This document shows positions 33,826 through 41,831 of a stretch of DNA of 64,000 bases, one piece after another. Origin of the DNA: Saccharopolyspora sp. SCSIO 74807 (GTDB lineage: Bacteria > Actinomycetota > Actinomycetes > Mycobacteriales > Pseudonocardiaceae); assembly GCF_037023755.1 (NCBI RefSeq), contig NZ_CP146100.1, positions 3,565,501 to 3,629,500 of the forward strand. The letters are read 5' to 3'. Numbering within the stretch: the first letter of the stretch is position 1; every line of letters starts with the position of its first letter. A program made the position numbers and the translations under genes. The notes beneath the pieces are model-generated. The model saw nothing but the letters and a program-made list of their open reading frames with translations. It did not search any database and was not told the origin of the DNA.

Positions 33826-34281
33826 GTGGGCGCCCTCTCTGCAACGTCGTGACGGTCACCGGGCGGGCACCCCTCCTTCCTGACCCAGAGCTTATCGCTC
33901 TGCGCTACTCGAACGGAGGGCTAGCCAAAGGGTGATTATCACGATACCGTCATTGCGAAAGCATAAGCTTCTTTCGATTCACGGATAGAGATACAGACGG
34001 TAGCAGCATCACCGAGCGAGGTGGACCCCGACGTGTTCAAGCGATATCAAGCTTCTGAACAGGAAAAACGCGTCCATCAGTCGCTCGTGGACGTAGGGAG
34101 CGCGGCAGCGGTCCTCGCCTCTCGCCAGCCGTCTGCAGCTCCCGCCTTCCGTCCAGTCACAGTCCAGCCCGGCCGGACCTCCAGCCGGTTCGGGCACATA
34201 AGGGCGGGCGGCGCTGCGTCGAGTGACCTCCCACCGGGCAACTCCGCGCGCCGCCCGCACCCTCCGAACAGAGGTGATCAC
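33826..34281. other. Divergent intergenic region (456 bp) without a confident gene
   Basis: It separates the XRE/DUF5753 gene (minus) from the small-gene chain (plus). An A+T-richer stretch at about 33930-34000 (GATTATCACGATACC, GCATAAGCTTCTTTCGATTC) is the likely promoter area. An in-frame extension of the first small gene runs back to 34021 but lacks a ribosome-binding site, and its Pro/Arg-rich translation looks non-coding. Confidence 0.4.
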
Positions 34282-34698
34282 ATGACACCGAGCGAACGGC
34301 TGTTCTTCGCCTGGTTCCTCAGCGGTGCCGACAAGACGGACCACGCTATAACCGACCACGAGTCCGCACGCGCGATCCGCAACGGCTCCGGCCTGCGCGA
34401 AGCGCTGTGCGGCCACCTCGTGGTGCCGGGTTCCCTCACATCTCCACCAGGTCCGCAGTGCCGCCGATGCCTGCTCCTTGTCCGAGCCCGCACCAGCCTG
34501 TCCAACCCCGATCTCCCTATGGCCGATTCGCGCCGTCGTTCTCGTGCGCCGGCGCTCCTTCGGTGGCTATTCCGTCGTCCTGCCCGATCAGCCGAGTGCA
34601 CGGTCCGCCCGGCGGGTCAGGCACCCCACGCACAGCCCCTGACTTCGCGACAGGTGTGCAGTACTGCCGCGGCGCGCCACAAGAAGGGAACGGAGTAA
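34282..34698 (+). CDS. Small Cys-containing protein, first of the small-gene chain
   Basis: ATG 34282 follows AGAGGTGATCAC and gives 138 aa. The first half is ordered (PSERLFFAWFLSGADKTDHAI) and contains ALCGHLVVPGSLTSPPGPQCRRCLLLV. This is a CGH...CxxC arrangement of the kind seen in many small actinobacterial zinc-ribbon proteins. The second half is basic and low-complexity. It is divergent from an XRE/DUF397 pair and is followed after 4 nt by the next gene. Function unknown. Confidence 0.6.
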   Translation: MTPSERLFFAWFLSGADKTDHAITDHESARAIRNGSGLREALCGHLVVPGSLTSPPGPQCRRCLLLVRARTSLSNPDLPMADSRRRSRAPALLRWLFRRPARSAECTVRPAGQAPHAQPLTSRQVCSTAAARHKKGTE

Positions 34699-34702
34699 CA
34701 AC

Positions 34703-35173
34703 ATGACGTCCTCGACCTCCGTCAAGCGCAAGCCCGTGCTCGCCAAGCCCGACCTCGCCGCCGAGGCGAACTTCTTCTCCGAGCACATGGGCTGGCCGGT
34801 CAGCATCGATGTCACGCACAAGCGACTCGTGGTGCGCACCGGAGACGCCCTTGACGCGTTCCGCATCCCACGCGTTCTCGCTGAAACGGTTGCCCTCGAA
34901 CTCTCGTCGAGTCTGATGGCGGGCCCCGTCAGCCGAGACGATGACGATCAATGGTGGACGTTCATCACTGAACGCCGTCAACGTGCCAACGTCGAGCTGC
35001 TGCACAAGCTGCGCGCTGCCCGCGTGCACGCCACACCGTCTGGCGGGCAACTCGTAATTCCGCCGGTGACCAATTCCTCGGCCTGGTGGCACTTGCCCCA
35101 GCCTGGCCGACCCCTGCCTCCGTGGTCCGCAGTCGTCGGCATAGCCCGCAGGGTCATCGCTCGCAATCGGTAA
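34703..35173 (+). CDS. Conserved actinobacterial protein of unknown function
   Basis: The 156-aa protein has AEANFFSEHMGWPVSIDVTHKRLVVRTGDALDAFRIP, then a central QWWTFITERRQRANVELLHKL block and TPSGGQLVIPPVT near the end. I recognise this as a common type in actinomycetes, often beside small zinc-ribbon genes and XRE/DUF397 pairs, but know no function. No catalytic motif or membrane segment is visible. The start has GGAACGGAG about 10 nt upstream. Confidence 0.65.
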   Translation: MTSSTSVKRKPVLAKPDLAAEANFFSEHMGWPVSIDVTHKRLVVRTGDALDAFRIPRVLAETVALELSSSLMAGPVSRDDDDQWWTFITERRQRANVELLHKLRAARVHATPSGGQLVIPPVTNSSAWWHLPQPGRPLPPWSAVVGIARRVIARNR

Positions 35174-35389
35174 CCCCTGATCGTCCTGTCCGATCCGCCA
35201 TGCCCCGTGGCTCCCCGAACGGAACGGCCAGGACCAGCCCGGCGGCCCGTCGCTGCCCCGAACCCGACGGGCCCGTCGCGGCACCTGCGAGTCCGGTGGG
35301 CAGACATCGTCCCCGACCACCGTCTGTCCACCGGATTCCAGGTCAGTTCCACATCGCGAACACACACGCCAAGGACCGGGAGAGCTGTT

Positions 35390-35557
35390 GTGATCACCGC
35401 CGGAATCATTCTCGACACCGTCGCCGCCTGCGGCGCACTGGTTCTTCACGACCGGCGTCGGCCGCATCGCAGCCGCTCCTTCCGCCGATGGCGACACGCC
35501 CTTGCCGAACACGGGGTTCCGCCGGATTCCTCACACGATGAAGCGAGAGCAAAATGA
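35390..35557 (+). CDS. Small single-pass membrane protein
   Basis: GTG 35390, with GGGAGAG upstream, gives 55 aa: one hydrophobic helix (ITAGIILDTVAACGALVL) and a basic tail rich in Arg and His. It overlaps the next gene by ATGA. The longer open frame back to 35207 is Pro/Arg-rich and lacks a ribosome-binding site. Function unknown; it may pair with the following membrane protein. Confidence 0.45.
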   Translation: MITAGIILDTVAACGALVLHDRRRPHRSRSFRRWRHALAEHGVPPDSSHDEARAK

Positions 35558-35769
35558 CGATCCTCAACGTCCTTTTCGGAATCCTTGCCGTACTCACGTG
35601 GGCCGCCGTCATCGCAGATCTCGCTGTCGTTCGCCAGTTCCGGTCCCAACGGAGGGTCCGACGCACCACCCGGCGAATCTGGCGAAACCACCCTGACGCG
35701 CGGCCACGACGTACGAACGAGCGGGCGCACACTTCGTCATCCATTGATGCAGCTCGGGAGGATCAATGA
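35554..35769 (+). CDS. Small single-pass membrane protein
   Basis: This 71-aa protein has one N-terminal helix (ILNVLFGILAVLTWAAVIADLAVV, residues 3-26) and a strongly basic tail (RQFRSQRRVRRTTRRIWR). The start overlaps the preceding stop and the stop overlaps the next start, both by ATGA, indicating coupled translation. Function unknown. Confidence 0.5.
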   Translation: MTILNVLFGILAVLTWAAVIADLAVVRQFRSQRRVRRTTRRIWRNHPDARPRRTNERAHTSSSIDAAREDQ

Positions 35770-36230
35770 CCTCGCCGATCGTCCTCGCCCGTCTCCGCAC
35801 GGATACCTGCGGAATCGGTGCGGCGAACCCGCCGGTGCATGTGTTCGCCGCTCGTCATCACGATGCCAGAGGTCATCGGCGCTCTTTCTGCGGCATGCTC
35901 ATGCACGAGTCGCATCTGGAACGTACCGATGCGGACCTCGGTACGGTCTGCAAGCTTTGCTTCGCAGTCGTCCCGAGCAACCAGCTCGCTAGCCATCGAA
36001 TGTCTGCAGCTCCCCGGCCACTAACGACTTCCACAGCTGACGGGGACCTGTACGGGATCGGTCTTCGCGGCCAGCTCTGGCACTTGCTCGCGGCAAATCC
36101 CGTGCAGACCAGCTTCGCCGGCCGATACGCAGTGCTCTGCGCGTGCGGCGTCATCGGGTTCCTGACACGAGCCGTTCCCGCCAATTACTCACCTTGCCCG
36201 ACATGTCAACCAGAACGGAGAACAACATGA
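35766..36230 (+). CDS. Cys-rich small protein with zinc-ribbon-like pairs
   Basis: The 154-aa protein contains several Cys pairs: CGMLMHESH, VCKLCFAVV, VLCACGVIG and a terminal CPTCQPE. CxxC near residue 60 and CPTC at the end could form two zinc knuckles. LYGIGLRGQLWHLLA lies between them. ATGA overlaps join it to both neighbours. No known family is assigned; a small regulatory or redox protein is possible. Confidence 0.55.
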   Translation: MTSPIVLARLRTDTCGIGAANPPVHVFAARHHDARGHRRSFCGMLMHESHLERTDADLGTVCKLCFAVVPSNQLASHRMSAAPRPLTTSTADGDLYGIGLRGQLWHLLAANPVQTSFAGRYAVLCACGVIGFLTRAVPANYSPCPTCQPERRTT

Positions 36231-36523
36231 GCCACAACTACGTCATGAGACAGTCTGGCCTGGACGGCAACAGCCACATATTCCGATCAGAAGGCGAATT
36301 CATCTCACCCGTCTGGGCGGAAGTTCCCGAAATCGGCGTAGTCGAGTACCGCGTTCCGCTGTGCGGCCATGCACTGCCCGTCGCAGCCGTCATGTCTCAA
36401 GGGGGAGGCAGACCGTGCCTCTGGTGCGCGAAAATCGCAGAAACACCGCCAAATCCGAAGCACACAGTGGATACACACGAAATCCTGCCGAGCATCGGGT
36501 TGACCGGACTCGCAGTCACGTGA
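36227..36523 (+). CDS. Small protein with a CGH...CxxC motif
   Basis: ATG 36227 overlaps the previous stop and gives 98 aa. VEYRVPLCGHALPVAAVMSQGGGRPCLWCAKI contains the same CGH...CxxC spacing type as the first gene of the chain, suggesting a zinc-ribbon-like fold. The rest is polar. The stop overlaps a further GTG start. Function unknown. Confidence 0.55.
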   Translation: MSHNYVMRQSGLDGNSHIFRSEGEFISPVWAEVPEIGVVEYRVPLCGHALPVAAVMSQGGGRPCLWCAKIAETPPNPKHTVDTHEILPSIGLTGLAVT

Positions 36524-36726
36524 CACATGAGCGGCCGGCCCGCCATCGCTGCGACGTAGTTGCGGTGGCGGGCCACTCCTCCGATGTAGGCACCACAGGC
36601 AATCCCACGGGTGCACCCCGCCGCTACTTGCGCACCGGGCTGATCTTTTCCGGCGAGATCTACGAGGGCGGCTACGTCGCGATGTACTCGGGTGAAGTTC
36701 TCCCAAGAAATCCAGAAGAGGATTAG
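36520..36726 (+). CDS. Possible small ORF of the chain
   Basis: GTG 36520 overlaps the preceding stop (GTGA). The 68-aa product ends RTGLIFSGEIYEGGYVAMYSGEVLPRNPEED, which looks coding, whereas the N-terminal third is less convincing. The next small frame begins 9 nt later. Support comes from the coupling pattern and composition only. Confidence 0.35.
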   Translation: MTHERPARHRCDVVAVAGHSSDVGTTGNPTGAPRRYLRTGLIFSGEIYEGGYVAMYSGEVLPRNPEED

Positions 36727-36735
36727 GGATCGACC

Positions 36736-36915
36736 ATGACCGAGTTCGACGACAAATGCGCGGGACGGCATTGCGCAGAGATGATGGAGACTCCTACACG
36801 TCCGTTCTTGAGCTATGAACGCTCCCTGCTGACGACGCCAACCGACGAGCTCCCAAGAGTTATCGAGACGGAGCCGGCGTGGCCTACCACCGACCCGGAC
36901 GTCTCCCAATGCTGA
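36736..36915 (+). CDS. Possible small ORF, convergent overlap with the amidohydrolase gene
   Basis: ATG 36736 gives 59 aa (TEFDDKCAGRHCAEMMETP at the start, with two Cys). Its last 100 bp overlap the 3' end of the amidohydrolase gene on the other strand. No clear ribosome-binding site is seen (AGGGAT 6-11 nt upstream is weak). It could be the last member of the chain or non-coding. Confidence 0.25.
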   Translation: MTEFDDKCAGRHCAEMMETPTRPFLSYERSLLTTPTDELPRVIETEPAWPTTDPDVSQC

Positions 36916-38111
36916 AAATGCCCGTCAAACCCGACGATCAACATTCCGCGCACCATTACCAATCCTGGTCCGTTCAATCTGTCGAGGTTCGATCGTGGGT
37001 CACCCTTTACTGCGATGAGGTCCGCGCTGTATCCGGGTGCGATCGTGCCGACGTCGCTGAGGCCGAGTGCCTTGGCTGCTGTCGTTGTGGCCATCTCGAT
37101 GATCTCGTCGCGCGAGAATCCGAGGTGTTCGTAGAGTCCCAGTGCTTCCGCGAAGCCGGTGAAGTGCGAGCCACGCAGACCTGCGTCGGTCCCGGGAATC
37201 ATGGGGACGCCGAGGTCGCGCATCCAGCGGACACGGTTGACGATGTGTTCGGCTCGTTCCGGGCCGAGCCGTTCGAGGAACGCTCGCCAGTGTGGTGGCC
37301 AGGCCAGGCACGCGTGGATGCCGTGTTCCGCCATGGTCTTGGCGACGTCGTCACGGGTGTCGTACCCACCGCCGTTGGCCATCCACGTGCAGTGCTCGAT
37401 GGTGCTGACCCCGGCATCGACTGCAGCCGCGATGGCTTCGGTGCCGTGGGCGTGAGCGGCGACCGGCAGCCCTGCGCTATTGGCTTCCAATACCGCGAGG
37501 TGAAGCTGTTCTCCGGTGAACTGCGAGGCCCACATCGGCGGCGATGTCGGCGTGATCTGTCCGCCCGATGCCATGATCTTGATCAGGTCGGCGCCGCGGG
37601 CGGCGGAGTCATGGATACGTGCTCGGATGTCGTCCTCGCCGTCGACCTCGCCTCCGAAGAAGTGGCAGTGCCCGCTCGGTGGAGTAAGAGGGGCGCCGGC
37701 GGCGACGATGCGGGGACCGGCGAGGGCGCCGTGTTCGATGGCGTCGCGCAGGTGGAAGACGAGACCGTTGCGGTCGCCGAGGTCGCGCAATGTTGTGACG
37801 CCGCTTCGCGCGGCGGCCTGGGCTCTGCCGACCATGGCTAGCAGAAGGTCGGTGTCGTCGGAGTCGAGGTAGTGCTGCAGCGGCTCGCTGCTGGCGTCTA
37901 GGGCGAGGTGCACGTGGCAATTGATCAACCCTGGAAGCACGGTGTGTCCAGCGTATTCGTGCAAGACGGCCTCGTTGGAGGCTTGTCGGCTGACGTCGTC
38001 GCGGTGCCCGATGGCCACGATTCGGTCGTCGTCGACGAGTACTGCACCTTTGGGCACTGATTGACCTGCTCGTCCGGTCAGAATCGTTTCCGCAGTGATC
38101 AATCGCTGCAC
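36813..38111 (-). CDS. Amidohydrolase-family metal-dependent hydrolase
   Basis: This 432-aa protein belongs to the imidazolonepropionase/prolidase-like amidohydrolases. The N-terminal beta sandwich (AVLVDDDRIVAIG) leads to GLINCHVHLALD with the HxH metal site. It continues with ARGADLIKIMASGGQ (bridging Lys), PVAAHAHGTEAI and STIEHCT (His ligands) and MIPGTDAGLRG (catalytic Asp). All metal ligands are present, so it should be active; the substrate is not predictable, with acyl-dipeptides or cyclic imides as options. The C-terminal 35 residues after GLVMVRGMLI are beyond the family's usual end. It is a single gene with its own upstream gap, not evidently linked to its neighbours. Confidence 0.85.
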   Translation of the reverse strand: MQRLITAETILTGRAGQSVPKGAVLVDDDRIVAIGHRDDVSRQASNEAVLHEYAGHTVLPGLINCHVHLALDASSEPLQHYLDSDDTDLLLAMVGRAQAAARSGVTTLRDLGDRNGLVFHLRDAIEHGALAGPRIVAAGAPLTPPSGHCHFFGGEVDGEDDIRARIHDSAARGADLIKIMASGGQITPTSPPMWASQFTGEQLHLAVLEANSAGLPVAAHAHGTEAIAAAVDAGVSTIEHCTWMANGGGYDTRDDVAKTMAEHGIHACLAWPPHWRAFLERLGPERAEHIVNRVRWMRDLGVPMIPGTDAGLRGSHFTGFAEALGLYEHLGFSRDEIIEMATTTAAKALGLSDVGTIAPGYSADLIAVKGDPRSNLDRLNGPGLVMVRGMLIVGFDGHFQHWETSGSVVGHAGSVSITLGSSSVGVVSRERS

Positions 38112-38137
38112 GTAAGAGCCTCCGTCAGGGGTCTGGT

Positions 38138-39235
38138 TCAGAGTGCGCGGGCCAGCGCCAGGAGTTCGTCAACTTCCCCGTCGACCTCGCTTATGCTGGC
38201 ACCGGTAGGTGCCGCCACGAGGATCGCTGACCTCGTACTCGGAGTTTCACCTGCAAGTTGACGTTGAATGGCGAACTTGACTGTCTCGGCCTGCTCGTGT
38301 GCGGGACGCTCAGTGTCGTATCCGGCGTCAGCGAGGTGTGGACTGAGCTGGACCATCCCGTCGCGAATTTCGACTACGCGGCGCCAGAAGCGACGATGCA
38401 AGCGCACCGGAACGATTTCGTCGCGGTCGTTGCGCCTGCTCGCTTCGAGTTCGTCGTTCGGAAAGGCAGCGTGAAGGCACTGCCACAGTGGCCGGAGGGC
38501 ATGGAACTGTCGACGCCGTCGTAGCCAGAGTCGGGCGGCTGCCCAACGGGCAGAAAGCCCGACGAAGCAGACACCGAGAACGAAGGTCAAGATCCCCAAG
38601 GGAACCAACAAGTTCACAGCGGTTTCGAGCGGAGTCGGTATGCCGCCGCCCGCCCAGCGGATCACGACGAAGATCCCTCGGATGGCCGCGGCTACGGCCA
38701 AGCACGAAAACCCCGCTGCTGCAACGCGGAATCCCCACCGGGCCCGTGGTGTTGACTCTGCTGCGTATTGGATGGCCCAGTACGCCGTCCGACTTGCGGC
38801 ATATGCGAAGTAAAGCGAGCCGGCGAGGTAGAAGACGGCCACGCCGTGAGCGGTCATGTCGGCCGGTAGCCGCCCTGTCTGCGAAAAGACGGTTTCTCGT
38901 ACCGGTGCAGGCGTCGCCAGCATGGCCACAGTCATCACGATCGATGTGCCTGCAAGTACGACGGCCTCGCCCCAGGCTTTGCGTACCGCCCCCTGTCCGA
39001 CTGCCGAGAACAGGAAGAACAACATCAGGCAGAACCACGAGCCGTTGAGCGCGAGGTTGTAGATCAGTTTGCTCAGGCTTTCCGAGAAGATGTCGCTGAG
39101 CCCAATGAGCGTTCCGAACACGCGGAGCAAGATCCAGGCAACGACGGCGCGCAAAGCAAGGTCGCTGGGTTCTCGTAGCAGCCGGTAGGTAAACCACCCC
39201 AACGCCAGCAACAGGGCAACGGTCACGGGGCTCAT
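38138..39235 (-). CDS. MAB_1171c-family membrane protein
   Basis: Start ATG 39235 overlaps the stop of the ImmA/IrrE gene (ATGA), giving 365 aa. About seven membrane helices fill residues 1-235 (among them VTVALLLALGWFTYRLL, GSWFCLMLFFLFSAVG, LLVPLGILTFVLGVCFVGL). A soluble C-terminal domain of 130 residues follows (ALRPLWQCLHAAFPNDE, RLHRRFWRRVVEIRDGMVQL, SPHLADAGYD). This layout is that of actinobacterial proteins annotated as MAB_1171c-family putative transporters, regularly found with XRE and ImmA/IrrE genes as here. Transport has not been shown for the family to my knowledge; a signalling role is equally plausible. Confidence 0.78.
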   Translation of the reverse strand: MSPVTVALLLALGWFTYRLLREPSDLALRAVVAWILLRVFGTLIGLSDIFSESLSKLIYNLALNGSWFCLMLFFLFSAVGQGAVRKAWGEAVVLAGTSIVMTVAMLATPAPVRETVFSQTGRLPADMTAHGVAVFYLAGSLYFAYAASRTAYWAIQYAAESTPRARWGFRVAAAGFSCLAVAAAIRGIFVVIRWAGGGIPTPLETAVNLLVPLGILTFVLGVCFVGLSARWAAARLWLRRRRQFHALRPLWQCLHAAFPNDELEASRRNDRDEIVPVRLHRRFWRRVVEIRDGMVQLSPHLADAGYDTERPAHEQAETVKFAIQRQLAGETPSTRSAILVAAPTGASISEVDGEVDELLALARAL

Positions 39236-39759
39236 AGCCAGTCCTGCCGATCGCCGAGGGAGTGCTGCGCTCGGCGTGCGCGCGGCGATCCTCCCGGACT
39301 GGCGACCGCACTGACGACCGCAGCGCGTTCGAGTAGGAGAGTCGCGACCGTTTCCGCGTCGCGTTCCTGATCGGTGTCGTAGTGGGTCCGGCGAAGTGCC
39401 CGGCGAAGGAGATCGGGCGGGACATCCGGCAGTAGTTCTGCCCACACCGCGTCGTCGCCGTCGTCGGAGCTGTGTCCTGCGAGTAGATGCCCCAGCTCGT
39501 GCGCGATGATGTGCTGCTGATGCAGCACTGTGGTTTCCCGCTGATAAAGGATGTAGTCAGCACTGCTGGTCCGCAGCCACAACCCAAAGGGGCCAGGGAC
39601 TTCGAGGGGAAGAGCAAGGAGCCGGATTGTCAGGCCACGGTGGGCGCCGAGCCTCTGACACACCTCCGCCATGTCGATCGGATGGCTGATGTCCAGAGCC
39701 GATAGCTCCGCGCGTAGCTGCCGACGAAGCCTCCGTTCCCTCCTATTCGGAGTGAACAT
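39232..39759 (-). CDS. ImmA/IrrE-type metallopeptidase
   Basis: ATG 39759, with GGAGGTGAGGAC upstream, gives 175 aa. The zinc motif is HQQHIIAHELGHLLAGH (HExxH as HELGH, near residue 90). The upstream SSADYILYQRETT is the usual strand before it. Proteins of this family cleave XRE-type repressors to relieve repression. The XRE gene is 60 nt upstream and the membrane protein overlaps downstream, so the three form a probable regulatory cassette. ATG 39804 is a longer alternative with a poorer ribosome-binding site. Confidence 0.82.
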   Translation of the reverse strand: MFTPNRRERRLRRQLRAELSALDISHPIDMAEVCQRLGAHRGLTIRLLALPLEVPGPFGLWLRTSSADYILYQRETTVLHQQHIIAHELGHLLAGHSSDDGDDAVWAELLPDVPPDLLRRALRRTHYDTDQERDAETVATLLLERAAVVSAVASPGGSPRARRAQHSLGDRQDWL

Positions 39760-39819
39760 GTCCTCACCTCCGATCGTTGGACCAACCATGACGGCAGCCA
39801 ACACACGTGCGCTAGCGAT

Positions 39820-40251
39820 TCACTCGGACGTGTGTTCCTCATCCTTGGTGCGGTGTTCTTCGAACTCCATGTACCGCAGCACGTTCCGCAAGCCCTCCGG
39901 CGTCAGGTTCTTAGCCCGGAACGCCAGTTCCCGTACGTTGCTGTCCCCCAGCTTTGCCAGGAGCTCGTACTGGGCGTTGAGCTCCTCGCCTCGTGGGGTG
40001 TTGGAGAAGTAGTCCAGCGGCACACCGAAGAACTCAGCAAGCCCTTCAACAACCGCGTACCCAGGCTCGCTTTCCCCCTTGAGCAGCTGGTAGAGGTAGG
40101 CGCGGGAGATCTTGCGCCCCCGCTGCGTCAGCGCCTCGGCGACTTCCCGAGGCGTGTATGTGTCGCCGGATTCGGATCGAACGCTATCGAAGAGGCGACG
40201 CAATTTGATCGCAAACGTCTCCTGCCGCGATTCGCCGCCCTCGGCCTCCAT
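39820..40251 (-). CDS. XRE-family transcriptional regulator of the ImmA/MAB_1171c cassette
   Basis: ATG 40251 (GGAGGTGTGATC upstream) gives 143 aa. The helix-turn-helix is in YTPREVAEALTQRGRKISRAYLYQLLKGES, followed by EPGYAVVEGLAEFFGVPLDYF, the standard extension of this group. The C-terminal 60 residues are helical. Its likely targets are the two GTCCAC[CT]ATAACGGA repeats just upstream, one overlapping a plausible -10 region. Proteolysis by the neighbouring ImmA-like enzyme may relieve repression. Confidence 0.82.
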   Translation of the reverse strand: MEAEGGESRQETFAIKLRRLFDSVRSESGDTYTPREVAEALTQRGRKISRAYLYQLLKGESEPGYAVVEGLAEFFGVPLDYFSNTPRGEELNAQYELLAKLGDSNVRELAFRAKNLTPEGLRNVLRYMEFEEHRTKDEEHTSE

Positions 40252-40765
40252 GATCACACCTCCTCCGAGCAGTAGCGGGTCCACCATAACGGAACACAGG
40301 GGTCTTTGTGCAATCGTCAGTCTGTTCTAGTTGACGCCGGTTCTGCCGGTGTTTACATTCGAGCCAGCGAGTCCACTATAACGGACTTGCGGCGGTTCCA
40401 TACCGCTGATCTGGGGAAACAAGATCCGCGATGACTTTCTGCCCCACTCGGGCACCCCAGCGCACTTCCAATATCAATTTCCGTCGGGGGGCTACATGCG
40501 AAATGCGACCACGGGAGATACGGAACCTTCTAGGCCCGGAAAGCGTTGCTCGACATCCACTATCCGGAGCTCGCTTTCCGAGCGAAACGATCATTTGTTG
40601 ACACGGATTGTCAACCTGTCAACTCTGGCCTTCCACGCCCTCCTGGTCCCACAGTGGACATACCAGCAGCGAAGAACCGGTTTTGCTCCCTGTAGGAACG
40701 AAACCCGTTGGGAGTTACCCGTCTCGAACAATTAGGTGGATCACACACGCCGTCAGGAGGACGTC
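40252..40765. promoter_or_regulatory. Divergent regulatory region between the XRE cassette and the GGDEF-HxlR gene
   Basis: The 514 bp contain no confident gene. GTCCACCATAACGGA (40279-40293) and GTCCACTATAACGGA (40371-40385) are direct repeats, 14 of 15 identical, and the first overlaps the probable -10 of the XRE gene (TTGCAC as -35). Further right, GTTGACA (40597-40603) and TGTCAAC (40609-40615) form an inverted repeat with a 5-bp spacer, followed by a second TGTCAAC (40617-40623), about 145-170 bp ahead of the GGDEF-HxlR start. These look like two separate operator sets, one for each divergent gene. Confidence 0.5.
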
Positions 40766-41752
40766 ATGGTCATCGAAAGTCCGAAAGCCTGCCCACTGTG
40801 CCAGCACCGTGCGTTGGACAAACTCACCGGTCTAGCTGACCGGTGGGGTTGGGAGTCGAAAGCCCCGGAGCTGCTGCGAGAGGCCCGTCAGGCCGCGCTG
40901 TTGCTGATCGACCTCGACCGGTTCAAGCAGATCAACGATGTGTGGGGGCATCAAGCGGGCGACCACGCCCTGGTCAGGACAGCTCAGATCGTTCGTCACG
41001 CTGTCGACGAGAACGCGCTCGTAGGCCGGTACGGCAGCTATGGCGGTGACGAGTTCCTTGTGCTGCTACCGACCGGCAGTGATCACGCGGTACAGGTGGC
41101 GGAGACGATCCGCTCCGGGGCGCGGGCCATGGTGACGGCCGTGACGTCGACGTCAGGTGAGCCTGCGACGTTGGCAGGCATGACGGTTTCGGTGGGCGTG
41201 GCAGTACGTGGCCCTACCGACGGATGGGATCTCTCTAGTCTGATCTCGTCGGCTGACGGTGCCTTGCAGCAGGCAAAGCGCGCTGGGCGAGACCGGGTGT
41301 GTGTCGCCAACCAGGCCGCGGCTGCTCCCACGAGTTCGCTTCGGGTCCCTGCGGCACGGTCGCACTCCGTCGCGCCAGAGGGGCGAGAGAAACAGCTGGT
41401 CGAGGTCTGTCGCGTGATGCGCGGGCGTTGGACGCCGGATGTGCTCATGGCGCTGTGGTCAGGACCGCACTGCTACGACGAGCTCCTCGACCGCCTTCGC
41501 AACGCCTCCACTTCGGACGGTGTGCGCGGGCGTGATCACCGCATACCGGCGAGCACCCTGATTCGCACGCTTCGTCGCCTCGACCGCAGTGGCCTGATCC
41601 AGTGCACCGGGGCAGGGCGCGCGGCGTGCTACGAACTCAGTCCCTTGGCCCACGAGCTGGCGGCTGCCGTTGCTCCGGGCGGCTCGTTGTCGAGCCAGCA
41701 GCGTGTGCACTCCTCTGACCGCGCCGAGCGTCGGTTGGTGCAGGCCGGCTGA
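40766..41752 (+). CDS. GGDEF diguanylate-cyclase domain fused to an HxlR-type winged helix
   Basis: ATG 40766 (AGGAGGACGTC upstream) gives 328 aa. After ACPLCQ comes DKLTGLADRWGW, LLIDLDRFKQINDVWGHQAGD and RYGSYGGDEFLVLLP (GGDEF at residues 93-97), then VSVGVA. The active-site residues are intact; no RxxD inhibitory site is seen before GGDEF. From about residue 205 a winged helix of the HxlR/MarR kind follows: VEVCRVMRGRWTPDVLMALWSG, CYDELLDRLRN, IPASTLIRTLRRLDRSGLI, ACYELSPLAHELA. A c-di-GMP synthase joined directly to a DNA-binding domain is unusual. The gene lies next to the Tad pilus cluster, so it may link c-di-GMP to pilus expression. Confidence 0.85.
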   Translation: MVIESPKACPLCQHRALDKLTGLADRWGWESKAPELLREARQAALLLIDLDRFKQINDVWGHQAGDHALVRTAQIVRHAVDENALVGRYGSYGGDEFLVLLPTGSDHAVQVAETIRSGARAMVTAVTSTSGEPATLAGMTVSVGVAVRGPTDGWDLSSLISSADGALQQAKRAGRDRVCVANQAAAAPTSSLRVPAARSHSVAPEGREKQLVEVCRVMRGRWTPDVLMALWSGPHCYDELLDRLRNASTSDGVRGRDHRIPASTLIRTLRRLDRSGLIQCTGAGRAACYELSPLAHELAAAVAPGGSLSSQQRVHSSDRAERRLVQAG

Positions 41753-41831
41753 ACACGACCTGCTCACCGCACTCCAGCAATCCCCCTTAGGTCATCTCCC
41801 GAATCTTGGAGGTCTCATGCCACGCCGTGGA

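Noticed and set aside
34021-34281. Upstream extension of the first small gene
   Set aside because: No ribosome-binding site at 34021 and low-complexity Pro/Arg-rich translation; ATG 34282 has a good site.
36879-37841. 320-aa plus-strand ORF
   Set aside because: It is antisense to the amidohydrolase, whose metal ligands are all present.
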